From the NCBI RefSeq assembly GCF_012935715.1, contig NZ_CP052860.1:6882001-6946000 (forward strand): DNA of 64,000 nt, written 5' to 3'. Positions 54,601-63,042 of this stretch are shown piece after piece. This DNA is from Pseudomonas sp. ADAK13. Its GTDB lineage: Bacteria; Pseudomonadota; Gammaproteobacteria; Pseudomonadales; Pseudomonadaceae. How positions within the stretch are numbered: the first letter of the stretch is position 1; each line of letters starts with the position of its first letter. The translations under genes were made by a program, and so were the position numbers. The notes under the pieces were generated by a model that saw nothing but the letters and a program-made list of their open reading frames with translations, had not been told where the DNA came from and ran no database searches.

Positions 54601-57600
54601 GGGGGTGCCGGTGGAACCGGAGGTGTACATGATGTACGCCACGCGCTCAGAGGACTGTGACAGGTCGGGGTTGTGGCTCGGTTGCGGGTCCAGCGCCAGG
54701 GTGTCGAGGTCGATACGCCGTGCCGGGTAATCAATGGACTCACTGCTGTGGGTCAACAGCCAGACCGCGCCGCTGTCCTGCACCATAAACGCCTGGCGTT
54801 CGGCCGGGGCGTTGATGTCCAGCGGCACATAGGCGGCTGCGCACTTGAGGATCGCCAGTTGGCTGAGCAGCAGGTCAACCGAGCGCGGCAGCAGCAGGGC
54901 CACGTGGTCGCCGGGCTGCACGCCCTGGGTGCGCAGGTGATGGGCCAACTGATTGGCCCGGGTGTTCAGCGCGCCGTAACTCAAGGCGTGCTCGCCATGC
55001 ACCACGGCGATGGCGTTCGGGCGCGCCTGGGCCTGGGCTTCGAACAAGCGCTGAACGGTGTGCTCGTGAGGGCATTCACGTTGGGTGGCGTTGAATGCCA
55101 CCCGCAGCTTTTCCTGCTCCGACGACGGCAGAATCGACAGTTGGCGGATCGCAACCCCGGCGTTCTGTTCCAGGGCCTGCACCAGCTGTTCCAGGGCGAC
55201 ATGCAGGTACTCACAGAGGCGTGGCGCGCCCTGCCCCATCGCATCAAAGGCAAACCCGTCGCCCAGGTCATCCACACTCAGCGACAGTGCAAAGTTGGTA
55301 CGTTCCTCGGCCTTGAGCACTTGCATGCCCTGCCAGGCCTCGGCCTCACCGCCGGCGTGCGGTGCACTGTGGCGATAGTTGAACAGCACGCTGAACAGCG
55401 GCGTATTGGCCGGCAGCGCGCTGCAACGCTGGGCCAGGGTCAAGGGTGCGTGCTCGTGACTGAGCAGTTGGGTCAGGCTCGCGTGGGTCGCAATCAGCGC
55501 TGATTGCACGCTGCGTTCACCCAGATCGACCCGCAGCGGCAGGGTGTTGATGAACACCCCCAGCGCGCGTTCGGCCCCTTCACCCCCTTGCAACCGGCCC
55601 AGCAACACGGTGCCGAACACCACCTGCTCGCGCCCGGAAACCTTGCCCAACACCTGAGCCCAGGCCAGGTGCATCAGGCTCGCAGCACTCACCCCCAGAT
55701 GACGCACCAAAGTACGCAGGCGCTGGCTCAACAGCGAGTCGACGCTCAGGCGTGCATGCTTCGGTTCATCCGCGGCGTTGAGTGGCAAGGTCGGCTCATC
55801 AATATCACCGAGCATTTCGCGAAAGAACGCTTCGTGCTCTTCCTCACGCATGCCCAGTCGCGTCTGCGCCACATAGTTGCGATACGGCACCGCCGCCCCC
55901 AGCTGCTCGCGCCGGCCCAGCAAGCAGGCTTGCATTTCGTGCTGCAGCACTTCCAGGGCGACGTGGTCCATCACCACATGATGGAACAGCAACAACGCGA
56001 CCACCCGTTGGTTGGCCGGATCCTCGGCGTACACCAGGCGCATCAACGGTGCCTGAGCCAGGTCCAGCCGATGCTGAGCGAAGCGCTCCTGCAAATGCCC
56101 CAGCACATCGCCCGCCGCGTCAATCGCCTCGACCTGCAACGACGCCTGGCGCCACACCACTTGCACCGGTTCTTCCAGCCCGTCCCAGTGCATCGACGAG
56201 CGCAAGATGTCCTGGCGCTGGATCACCGCCTGCAACGCCTGGGCAAACACTTCAAGACGCTCGACGCTGGCAAAGGCGAACTGCGCCTGCAACAGGTACG
56301 CATCACCCTGCTGCACCGCGCGGTGGTGGTACAGGATCCCGGCCTGCAACGGCGCGAGCGGGTAGATGTCCTGTACGTTGGCCGCGCCGCCGGGAATGCT
56401 CGCCACCAGGCGGTCGATGGCGGGTTGCTCAAGCGTCACCAGCGTCAGCATGTCCGGGGTGATCCGCGTGCAATCCGCCGCAATGCCATTGGCTGGCACC
56501 GCCACCTCACGGCCACCGCCCACCGCAGCGGCCAACGCCGCCAGCGTAGGCTGACCAAACAACACCTTCACATCCGCCGACAGCCCGGCCCGGCGCATGC
56601 GGCCAATCAGGCTGGCGGCCAGCAGCGAGTGGCCGCCGAGTTCGAAGAAGTTATCGTGACGGCCCACCCGCTCCACCTTGAGCAGGTCCGCCCACAGGCC
56701 GGCCAGGGTAATTTCGGTCTCGCCCACCGGCGCCACGTACTCCCGGACGATCACCGACTCCAGGCCCGGCGCAGGCAGGGCCTTGCGGTCGAGCTTGCCA
56801 TTGGGGCTCAGCGGCAAGGCATCCAGGTGCATGAAGGTCGCCGGCACCATGTAGTCCGGCAGGTGTTCCAGCAGATGGCTGCGCAGGGCGTCGATGTCGG
56901 CCTGCATACCGGTGTAGTACGCCACCAGGCGTGAATCCCGGGCCACCACCGCAGCTTCGTGGAGTTGCGGGTATTGCAGCAGTCGCGCCTGGATCTCGCC
57001 CAGTTCGATGCGCAAGCCACGGATTTTTACCTGGTCATCATTGCGGCCCAGGTACTCGATAGTGCCGTCCGGCAAATAGCGCCCGACGTCGCCGGTGCGG
57101 TACATCCGGCCGGCACTGAACGGGTCCTGGAGGAAGCGTTCGGCGGTAAGTTCGGGACGGTGCAGGTAACCCCGCGCCACTTGCACACCGCCGATAAACA
57201 ACTCGCCCACCACGCCCAATGGCACCGGCTGCATCTGCCCGTCCAGCAGGTACATGCGGGTGTTGGCAATCGGTTTGCCGATGGGGGTGTTGTCCGGTGT
57301 AACGGGCCCGGTGCAGTCCCACGCCGTCACGTCCACTGCCGCTTCAGTCGGGCCGTAGAGGTTGTACAAACCGATGCCGGGCAACTGCTGTTTAAAGCGG
57401 CGCACCAGGCTGCCGGGCAAGGCTTCACCGCTGCACATCACCCGCACCAGCCCAGCACTCTGGCTGACATCACCGTGGGCCAGGAACACGTCGAGCATCG
57501 ACGGCACAAAGTGCAGCGTGGTGATCTGCTCCGCCTCGATCACCTCACACAGGTAAGCCGGGTCTTTATGCCCGCCAGGGCACGCCATCACCAACCGGGC

Positions 57601-60600
57601 GCCGGTGAACAGCGGCCAGAAGAATTCCCATACCGACACGTCAAAGCTGAACGGGGTTTTCTGCAACACCGCGTCCTGCGCGGTGAGCCCGTACTCGTCC
57701 TGCATCCACAGCAAACGGTTGACCACCCCGCCATGCTCGTTGATCACGCCCTTGGGCAAGCCCGTGGAGCCGGAGGTGTAGATCACGTAAGCCTGATGCT
57801 GCGCAGTCAACCCCTCGACCTGCGGGTTGGTCAGCGGCTGGTGCTGCCAGGTGGTCCGGTCCAGGTCCACCACGGGCACCGTTACCTCACCCAGCAGCGA
57901 ACGGGTGTTGCCCTGCACCAGCACGGCGGCCGGGGCGCTGTCCTTGAGCATGTAGGCGATACGTTCCAGCGGGTACGCCGGGTCCAGCGGCACATAACCG
58001 CCGCCCGCCTTGAGAATCGCGAACAGCCCGATGACCATCTCCAGGCCGCGTTCGACGCAGATCGCCACCCGCGAATCCGGCTGTACGCCCAGCTCGCGCA
58101 GGTGATGGGCCAGCTGATTGGCGCGCTGATTCAGCTCGCGATAGCTCAGGCACCGGGTGCCCGCCTTCACCGCCAGCGCATCGGGCGTGCGCTCCACCTG
58201 GGCTTCGAACATACCGTGCAGGGTCTGGTCGAGGTTGTAATTCACGGCGGTGTCGTTGAAGTCGAACAGCAGGTGCTCGCGCTCCTGATCCTCCAGCAAA
58301 TCCGCGTGCTCCAGCACCGCCTGATCGTTATCGACCATCGCCTGCAGCACACGGGTGAAGTAGCCGACATAACGCTGCATCGTCGACTCATCAAACAACG
58401 CGATCGCGTACTCCAGCGTGCCGCGGATTTCGCCCCGGGCCTCGCCGAGGTTCAGGGACAGGTCGAACTTGGCAAAGTGGCTGTCCTCCACGATCCCTTC
58501 AAGACTCAAATCGCCGAGGGCCAGTACCGGCGCATCGCTGTCCTGCCAGGTCAGCATCGTCTGGAACAGCGGGCTATGGGCCAGGCTGCGCAGCGGCCGG
58601 GTGATTTCCACCACCTGTTCAAACGGCAAGTCCTGATGGGCCTGGGCGTCCAGGGTCAGCGCCTTGACCCGCGCCAGCAGCGCCTCGGCACTCAGCTCGC
58701 CCGAGGTATCAATGCGTACGGCCAGGGTGTTGACGAACAGCCCGATCAAACCTTCCACCTCGGCCCGCTGACGGTTGGCGACCGGCGAGCCGATCACCAC
58801 TTCCTGCTGCCCGGCGAGCCGCGCCAGCAACGAGGCCCACGCGGTCATCATCACCCTGTACAGCGTGGTGCCATGGCGCTGGCTCAGGGCCTTGAGCCCG
58901 GCGGTCAGGCGTTCATCCAGGCGCACCTCGACAGTGCTGCCGGCGTAATCCTGCTGGGCCGGACGCGGACGGTCGGTGGGCAACATCAACAAGGGCGGAG
59001 CACCGGCCAGGGTTTGCTGCCAGTAGCTGCTTTGGCGGTGCAGGACTTCGCCGCTGAGCCACAGGCGCTGCCATACGGCGAAGTCGCTGTACTGGATCGG
59101 CAATGGCGGCAACGGGTCGGCTTCACCGCGACTGAAGGCCTGATACAGCGCCATCAGCTCGCGCGTCAGTACGCCCATGGACCAGCCATCGGACACGATA
59201 TGGTGGATTGTCAGCAGCAACACGTGATGATCGTCCGCCATGATCACCAGGCGCCCGCGCAGCAGCGGGCCGCGTTGCAGGTCGAACGGTGCCGAGGCTT
59301 CGCCCTGGATCAACGCGTCCAGCACTTGTTGCGCTTCGGGGTGCCGACGCAGGTCCTGCACTTGCAGGGGCATCACTTCTTCAGGCGGCACGATCAGCAC
59401 ATGGGCGTCATCGTCCTGCTGGGCGAAACGGCTGCGCAAGGTCTCATGCCGCGCGACGATCCGCGCCAAAGCCCGTTGCAGCGCCTCGACATGCAACTGC
59501 CCGCGCAGGCGCAGGCCAATGGGGATGTTGTAGGCGGTGTTGGCCCCTTCCATCAGCGCCAGAAACCACAGGCGTTGCTGGGCAAACGACAACGGCAGGA
59601 CCGCGTCGCGAGGTGCCAGCAGGATATCCGGCAAAGTGCTGCGCCCGGACTGGGCCAAGACCTGCGCGACCGCTGTCAGCTCGGGATTGGCGAACAACTC
59701 GCCCAACGCCAGGTCGACTCCCAGTTGCTGACGCACCTGGGACACCATGCGCATGGCCAGCAACGAATGGCCGCCCAGCTCGAAGAAATGATCCTGGCGC
59801 CCGACGCGCTCCACGTGCAGCACCTCGGCCCAGATCTGCGCGAGGACGGTTTCGATGTCGCCCTGAGGCACTTCGTATTCGCGGGTGAAGACGGCAGCCA
59901 GGTCCGGTTTTGGCAACGCCTTGCGGTCCAGCTTGCCGTTGGCGGTCAGGGGCAATGCGTCGAGTTTTACGTAGGCCACCGGGACCATGTAATCCGGCAA
60001 GTGCGCCACCAGATGGGCACGAATCTCGCCCACCTCAAGGGCCTCGAACTGCGGATTTTCGGTGAAGTAAGCCACCAGCCGTGGCTGGCCGGGTTGGTCT
60101 TCACGGGCCAGCACCACCACTTCCTGGAGACCGGGCAACTGGTTGAGGCGGGTTTCGATCTCCCCCAGTTCGATGCGCACACCACGGATTTTCACCTGGT
60201 CGTCGTTGCGGCCCAGGTACTCGATATTGCCGTCCGGCAACCAGCGCGCAAGGTCGCCGGTGCGGTACAGGCGGCCCGGGCTGAACGGGTCATCCAGAAA
60301 GCGTTCGGCAGTCATTTCAGGGCGGTTGAGGTAACCCCGCGCCACGCCCTTGCCGCCCACATACAGCTCACCGGCCACCCCCAGCGGCACCGGGCGCTGC
60401 TGTTCGTCCAGCAGGTAAACCGTGGCATTGGCGACGGGTTTGCCGATGTGCAACGGCTGCCCGGGCTCGATCCGGCCGGAGGTGGCAACCACCGTGGCTT
60501 CGGTGGGGCCGTAGTTGTTGATCACCTCGAAACGCTGGGCCCGGGTGAACTGGCGCAGGCGGTCGCCACCAATCAGCAAGGTGCGCAGGGTCGGGTGTTC

Positions 60601-63042
60601 GATGTTCTGGCTGAACGCGTATTCGGCCACCGGGGTGGGCAGGAAGCACACGTCCAGCGGTTGCGCGCGCCACCAGTCCAGCAGCGCGTCGATGTCTTCG
60701 GCGCCGTCATGGGCCGGCGGCAGGTGCAAGGTCGCGCCCACACACAAGGCCGGCCAGACTTCCCAGGCCATCGCGTCAAAACCGAACCCGGCGACGCTGG
60801 CGGTATGCCGGCCTGCACACAGGTCAAACGCGCTGCAATGCCAGTCCACCAGGTTGGCCACGGTGTGGTGCTCCACCATCACGCCCTTGGGCAGGCCGGT
60901 GGAACCGGAGGTGTAGATCACGTAGGCCAGGCTGGACGGCGTGACCGCGACGTGCGGATTGCTGGCCGAATGGTGATGCCAGGTGAAGCGGTCCAGGTTG
61001 ATCACCGGCACGTCGAGCGCGGGCAGGCGTTCCAGCAGTGCCTGCTGGGTCAGCACCGCGACCGGTGCGCTGTCGTTAAGCAGGTAGCTCAGGCGCTCGG
61101 CCGGATGCGATGGATCCACCGGCACGTAGCAGGCGCCGGACTTGAGGATCGCCAGCAACCCGGCCAGGGTGTCCAGCCCGCGCCGGGCGACGATGGCCAC
61201 GCGGTCGTCGGGTTTCACCCCCAGTGCCAGCAGATGATGGGCCAGCAGGTTGGCTTGTTGATTCAGTTCGGCGTAGGTCAGTTGGCGGCCTTCATACACC
61301 GCAGCCACCGCGTCCGGGGTCCGCAGGGTTTGCGCTTCGATGCGCCCGTGCAGGGTGGTGCCCTGAGGAAAGTCGACGGCTGGGGCGTTGAGCTGCTCCA
61401 GCAAGTGCCGCCGCTCGGTCTCGGGCAACACCGACAGGCGGTTCAGAGGGGTGGCGGGCGCCTGTTCCAGCGCCTGCACCAGGTTTTCCAAAGCGGTTTG
61501 CAGATAACCGCACACCCGCTGCGGATCCACCTGGGTGCTCGCCAGCAAGCGCAGGATAAAACCGTCCCCCACATCATCCACACTCAGGGTCAACGGGTAG
61601 TTGGTGCGCTCCTCGGAACTCAAAATCTCGATGCCTTGCCACGCTGACTGCGCTTCAGTGCTGGTGCCCGCGCCGCTGTGGCGGTAGTTGAGCAACGCAC
61701 TGAACAGCGGCGTAGGCGCGGCCACGCCACTGCAACGCTGGGCCAGGGCCAGGGCGGCATGCTCATGACGCAGCAAAGTGGTCAGCCGGGCGTGGGTGGC
61801 CTTGACCCCGGCGCGCACATCCTCGGCGCCGACATCCACCCGGAACGGCAAGGTATTGATAAAAATCCCCAGGGCCCGGTCCGTGGCATGACCGCCCTGC
61901 ATACGGCCCATCAGCACCGTACCGAACACCACCTGCGCCTTGCCTGCCAAGGCGCTCAACACCTGTGCCCAGCCCACATGGAACAGGCTGGCGGCGCTGA
62001 CCCCCAACTGGCGCGCCTGGGCCCGCAGTTGCTGGTTGAGCGCCGACGGCAACGGCCAATCGACTTCGGCAATATCCTGGCCGTCGCCCTGCACATCCTG
62101 CAAGCCAAATGGCAGGGTCGGCTCGGTGATGTCGCCGAGCATCTCGCGAAAGAACGCTTCATGCTGCTGTTCAGTGACCCCCAGGCGCGCCTGGGCCACG
62201 TAGTTGCGAAACGGCACCGCGTGGCCCAACTGATCCGCGCGGCCCTGCAAGTACGCCTGCATTTCGTGGCGCACCACGTCCAGGGCGCTGTGGTCCAGGG
62301 CCATGTGGTGGAACAACAGCAAGGCGACCATGCGCTGGCGGGCTGCGTCCCACGCACCGACCAGCCGCACCAGCGGTGCACGGGTGACGTCCAGGCGGTA
62401 ATGCCGGCCATCAAACAGTGCATGCAACTGGGCCGCGATATCACCGTCGGCAGGGTTCAGCTCTATCACCTGCACGGGCAATCGGGCCGTACGCCACACC
62501 ACTTGCGAGGGCTCCTCCAGACCTTCCCAGATCACGGCGGTGCGCAGGATATCGTGGCGGTCCATCACGCCCTGCAACGCCTGGGCAAACCCCTTGAAAC
62601 GCTCAAGGCTGTCGAAGGCGAACTGCGACTGCATGATGTACGGGTCGCCGTGCTCGGCACTCACATGGTGATAAAGAATGCCTTCCTGCAGCGGCGCCAG
62701 CGGGTAGATGTCTTGCACGTTGGCGACGCCACCGTCGACGGTCTCGATGATCCGGTCGATCGAGGCCTGGCTCAGGCTCGACAGCGTCAGCATCGCGGGG
62801 GTAATTCGCTGGGCGCCCACGGGAATGCCATTGGCCGGCACCTCCACTTCACCGGCCTTGGTGGCCGAGTATTCGCCGGCCTGGATAAGCTCGATCAGCG
62901 CGGGCTTGTGTTCACGCAGCGAGGCCACCAGGGCCGGGTCGCTCAGGGCCTGTTTGTTGCCCTGCACCGACAGCTGGTCGCCCTTGAGCGCCAGTTGCAC
63001 GTCCTTGGCCTTGAGTGTCGCCAACAGTTCGATGATGCTCAC
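51625..63042 (-). CDS. viscC: Three-module lipopeptide NRPS with tandem thioesterases (ViscC-like)
   Basis: A 3805-residue synthetase. A TubC-like docking segment (residues 1-55) precedes C1-A1-T1, C2-A2-T2, C3-A3-T3 and two thioesterases. T-domain serines lie in GGHSLL near 1090, 2136 and 3189. Thioesterase elbows are GWSFGG near 3321 and GHSFGG near 3611. Adenylation codes read by alignment to GrsA are A1 DAWFLGNVVK (Leu), A2 DVWHMSLVDK (Ser) and A3 DAMFLGCTYK (branched aliphatic, probably Ile or Val). C1 and C3 carry the dual C/E signature HHxxxxxGD (HHVSAEHGD, HHRAVQQGD); C2 is an ordinary LCL type. No E domain is present. The GTG start overlaps the upstream NRPS stop. This matches ViscC/MassC, which add Leu7-Ser8-Ile9 and cyclise the lipopeptide. 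Confidence 0.85.
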   Translation of the reverse strand: MSIIELLATLKAKDVQLALKGDQLSVQGNKQALSDPALVASLREHKPALIELIQAGEYSATKAGEVEVPANGIPVGAQRITPAMLTLSSLSQASIDRIIETVDGGVANVQDIYPLAPLQEGILYHHVSAEHGDPYIMQSQFAFDSLERFKGFAQALQGVMDRHDILRTAVIWEGLEEPSQVVWRTARLPVQVIELNPADGDIAAQLHALFDGRHYRLDVTRAPLVRLVGAWDAARQRMVALLLFHHMALDHSALDVVRHEMQAYLQGRADQLGHAVPFRNYVAQARLGVTEQQHEAFFREMLGDITEPTLPFGLQDVQGDGQDIAEVDWPLPSALNQQLRAQARQLGVSAASLFHVGWAQVLSALAGKAQVVFGTVLMGRMQGGHATDRALGIFINTLPFRVDVGAEDVRAGVKATHARLTTLLRHEHAALALAQRCSGVAAPTPLFSALLNYRHSGAGTSTEAQSAWQGIEILSSEERTNYPLTLSVDDVGDGFILRLLASTQVDPQRVCGYLQTALENLVQALEQAPATPLNRLSVLPETERRHLLEQLNAPAVDFPQGTTLHGRIEAQTLRTPDAVAAVYEGRQLTYAELNQQANLLAHHLLALGVKPDDRVAIVARRGLDTLAGLLAILKSGACYVPVDPSHPAERLSYLLNDSAPVAVLTQQALLERLPALDVPVINLDRFTWHHHSASNPHVAVTPSSLAYVIYTSGSTGLPKGVMVEHHTVANLVDWHCSAFDLCAGRHTASVAGFGFDAMAWEVWPALCVGATLHLPPAHDGAEDIDALLDWWRAQPLDVCFLPTPVAEYAFSQNIEHPTLRTLLIGGDRLRQFTRAQRFEVINNYGPTEATVVATSGRIEPGQPLHIGKPVANATVYLLDEQQRPVPLGVAGELYVGGKGVARGYLNRPEMTAERFLDDPFSPGRLYRTGDLARWLPDGNIEYLGRNDDQVKIRGVRIELGEIETRLNQLPGLQEVVVLAREDQPGQPRLVAYFTENPQFEALEVGEIRAHLVAHLPDYMVPVAYVKLDALPLTANGKLDRKALPKPDLAAVFTREYEVPQGDIETVLAQIWAEVLHVERVGRQDHFFELGGHSLLAMRMVSQVRQQLGVDLALGELFANPELTAVAQVLAQSGRSTLPDILLAPRDAVLPLSFAQQRLWFLALMEGANTAYNIPIGLRLRGQLHVEALQRALARIVARHETLRSRFAQQDDDAHVLIVPPEEVMPLQVQDLRRHPEAQQVLDALIQGEASAPFDLQRGPLLRGRLVIMADDHHVLLLTIHHIVSDGWSMGVLTRELMALYQAFSRGEADPLPPLPIQYSDFAVWQRLWLSGEVLHRQSSYWQQTLAGAPPLLMLPTDRPRPAQQDYAGSTVEVRLDERLTAGLKALSQRHGTTLYRVMMTAWASLLARLAGQQEVVIGSPVANRQRAEVEGLIGLFVNTLAVRIDTSGELSAEALLARVKALTLDAQAHQDLPFEQVVEITRPLRSLAHSPLFQTMLTWQDSDAPVLALGDLSLEGIVEDSHFAKFDLSLNLGEARGEIRGTLEYAIALFDESTMQRYVGYFTRVLQAMVDNDQAVLEHADLLEDQEREHLLFDFNDTAVNYNLDQTLHGMFEAQVERTPDALAVKAGTRCLSYRELNQRANQLAHHLRELGVQPDSRVAICVERGLEMVIGLFAILKAGGGYVPLDPAYPLERIAYMLKDSAPAAVLVQGNTRSLLGEVTVPVVDLDRTTWQHQPLTNPQVEGLTAQHQAYVIYTSGSTGLPKGVINEHGGVVNRLLWMQDEYGLTAQDAVLQKTPFSFDVSVWEFFWPLFTGARLVMACPGGHKDPAYLCEVIEAEQITTLHFVPSMLDVFLAHGDVSQSAGLVRVMCSGEALPGSLVRRFKQQLPGIGLYNLYGPTEAAVDVTAWDCTGPVTPDNTPIGKPIANTRMYLLDGQMQPVPLGVVGELFIGGVQVARGYLHRPELTAERFLQDPFSAGRMYRTGDVGRYLPDGTIEYLGRNDDQVKIRGLRIELGEIQARLLQYPQLHEAAVVARDSRLVAYYTGMQADIDALRSHLLEHLPDYMVPATFMHLDALPLSPNGKLDRKALPAPGLESVIVREYVAPVGETEITLAGLWADLLKVERVGRHDNFFELGGHSLLAASLIGRMRRAGLSADVKVLFGQPTLAALAAAVGGGREVAVPANGIAADCTRITPDMLTLVTLEQPAIDRLVASIPGGAANVQDIYPLAPLQAGILYHHRAVQQGDAYLLQAQFAFASVERLEVFAQALQAVIQRQDILRSSMHWDGLEEPVQVVWRQASLQVEAIDAAGDVLGHLQERFAQHRLDLAQAPLMRLVYAEDPANQRVVALLLFHHVVMDHVALEVLQHEMQACLLGRREQLGAAVPYRNYVAQTRLGMREEEHEAFFREMLGDIDEPTLPLNAADEPKHARLSVDSLLSQRLRTLVRHLGVSAASLMHLAWAQVLGKVSGREQVVFGTVLLGRLQGGEGAERALGVFINTLPLRVDLGERSVQSALIATHASLTQLLSHEHAPLTLAQRCSALPANTPLFSVLFNYRHSAPHAGGEAEAWQGMQVLKAEERTNFALSLSVDDLGDGFAFDAMGQGAPRLCEYLHVALEQLVQALEQNAGVAIRQLSILPSSEQEKLRVAFNATQRECPHEHTVQRLFEAQAQARPNAIAVVHGEHALSYGALNTRANQLAHHLRTQGVQPGDHVALLLPRSVDLLLSQLAILKCAAAYVPLDINAPAERQAFMVQDSGAVWLLTHSSESIDYPARRIDLDTLALDPQPSHNPDLSQSSERVAYIMYTSGSTGTPKGVLVPHRGITRLVINNGYADFNAHDRVAFASNPAFDASTMDVWGPLLNGGQVRVIEHATLLDPGAFGRALKAGGATILFVTTALFNQYVQLIPDALAGLRILLCGGERADPAAFRSLLAQAPAVRLVHCYGPTETTTYATTYEVQALAADAESVPIGRPISNTQIHVLDAHLQPVPLGVAGEICIGGHGVAKGYLNRPELTAEKFVDDPFGEGLLYRTGDLGRWSADGLLECIGRNDDQVKIRGFRIELGEIEARLATCVGIKEVVVLAREDEPGDKRLVAYYTGEPLANDVLRSHLLQYLPDYMVPSAYVLLEKMPLTANGKVDRKALPVPALEALASRVFEAPANELEQTLARLWAEVLRLEQVGRHDSFFELGGHSLLAIRLVNLMEEAGLAVSLAELFQHASVASVATMLGQRTVWAQDSALITVRAGGSQPPLFLVHEFSGMDVYFPALGRHLPGDYPIYGLPGAPLGEVQLQTMEGLAARLVGIIRSVQPHGPYRLAGWSFGGVLAYEVAMQLQGLDEPVAFLGLIDSYVPRMTDQGKARWAGPDALKRHLLLQCTAYWKAQGGVDELASLEQLDAEIGRLDFAGLLQRCRDRHLLYAQMAAATDADLLSFIEREVGHGHALAHYSLFPMPLAVHLFSAAERPTELSRRSLDLGWDEALAVGQLRRIEVPGDHQSMMQAPHIQALGQALGEALALSEAPGVVVHQPLLRIQGGRPGQAPIFCVPGAGDSVTGFVGLTEALGRDWPVFGLQPRGLDGEAVPHSQVEAAARCYLQALEQECPQGPVHLVGHSFGGWVVFEMATRLQAQGREVASLTLIDSEAPGGNGVVGRPYTTTAALLRLVESMQIASGKSLGIDAVDFAGRDEVEQRRLLHGGMVGVGLLPARSSVDAMDGPARTYASALRTVYRPVRRYDGPVRLVLAEDPTLDAAGNLREQGLMVEGWRQCTGSLEVWYGPGNHFSLLKAPNVLSLAAWWRDGVFVGERVL

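Noticed and set aside
56959..61647. 1562-codon plus-strand frame
   Set aside because: It is the antisense shadow of the NRPS gene, whose own frame has clear C, A, T and TE motifs.
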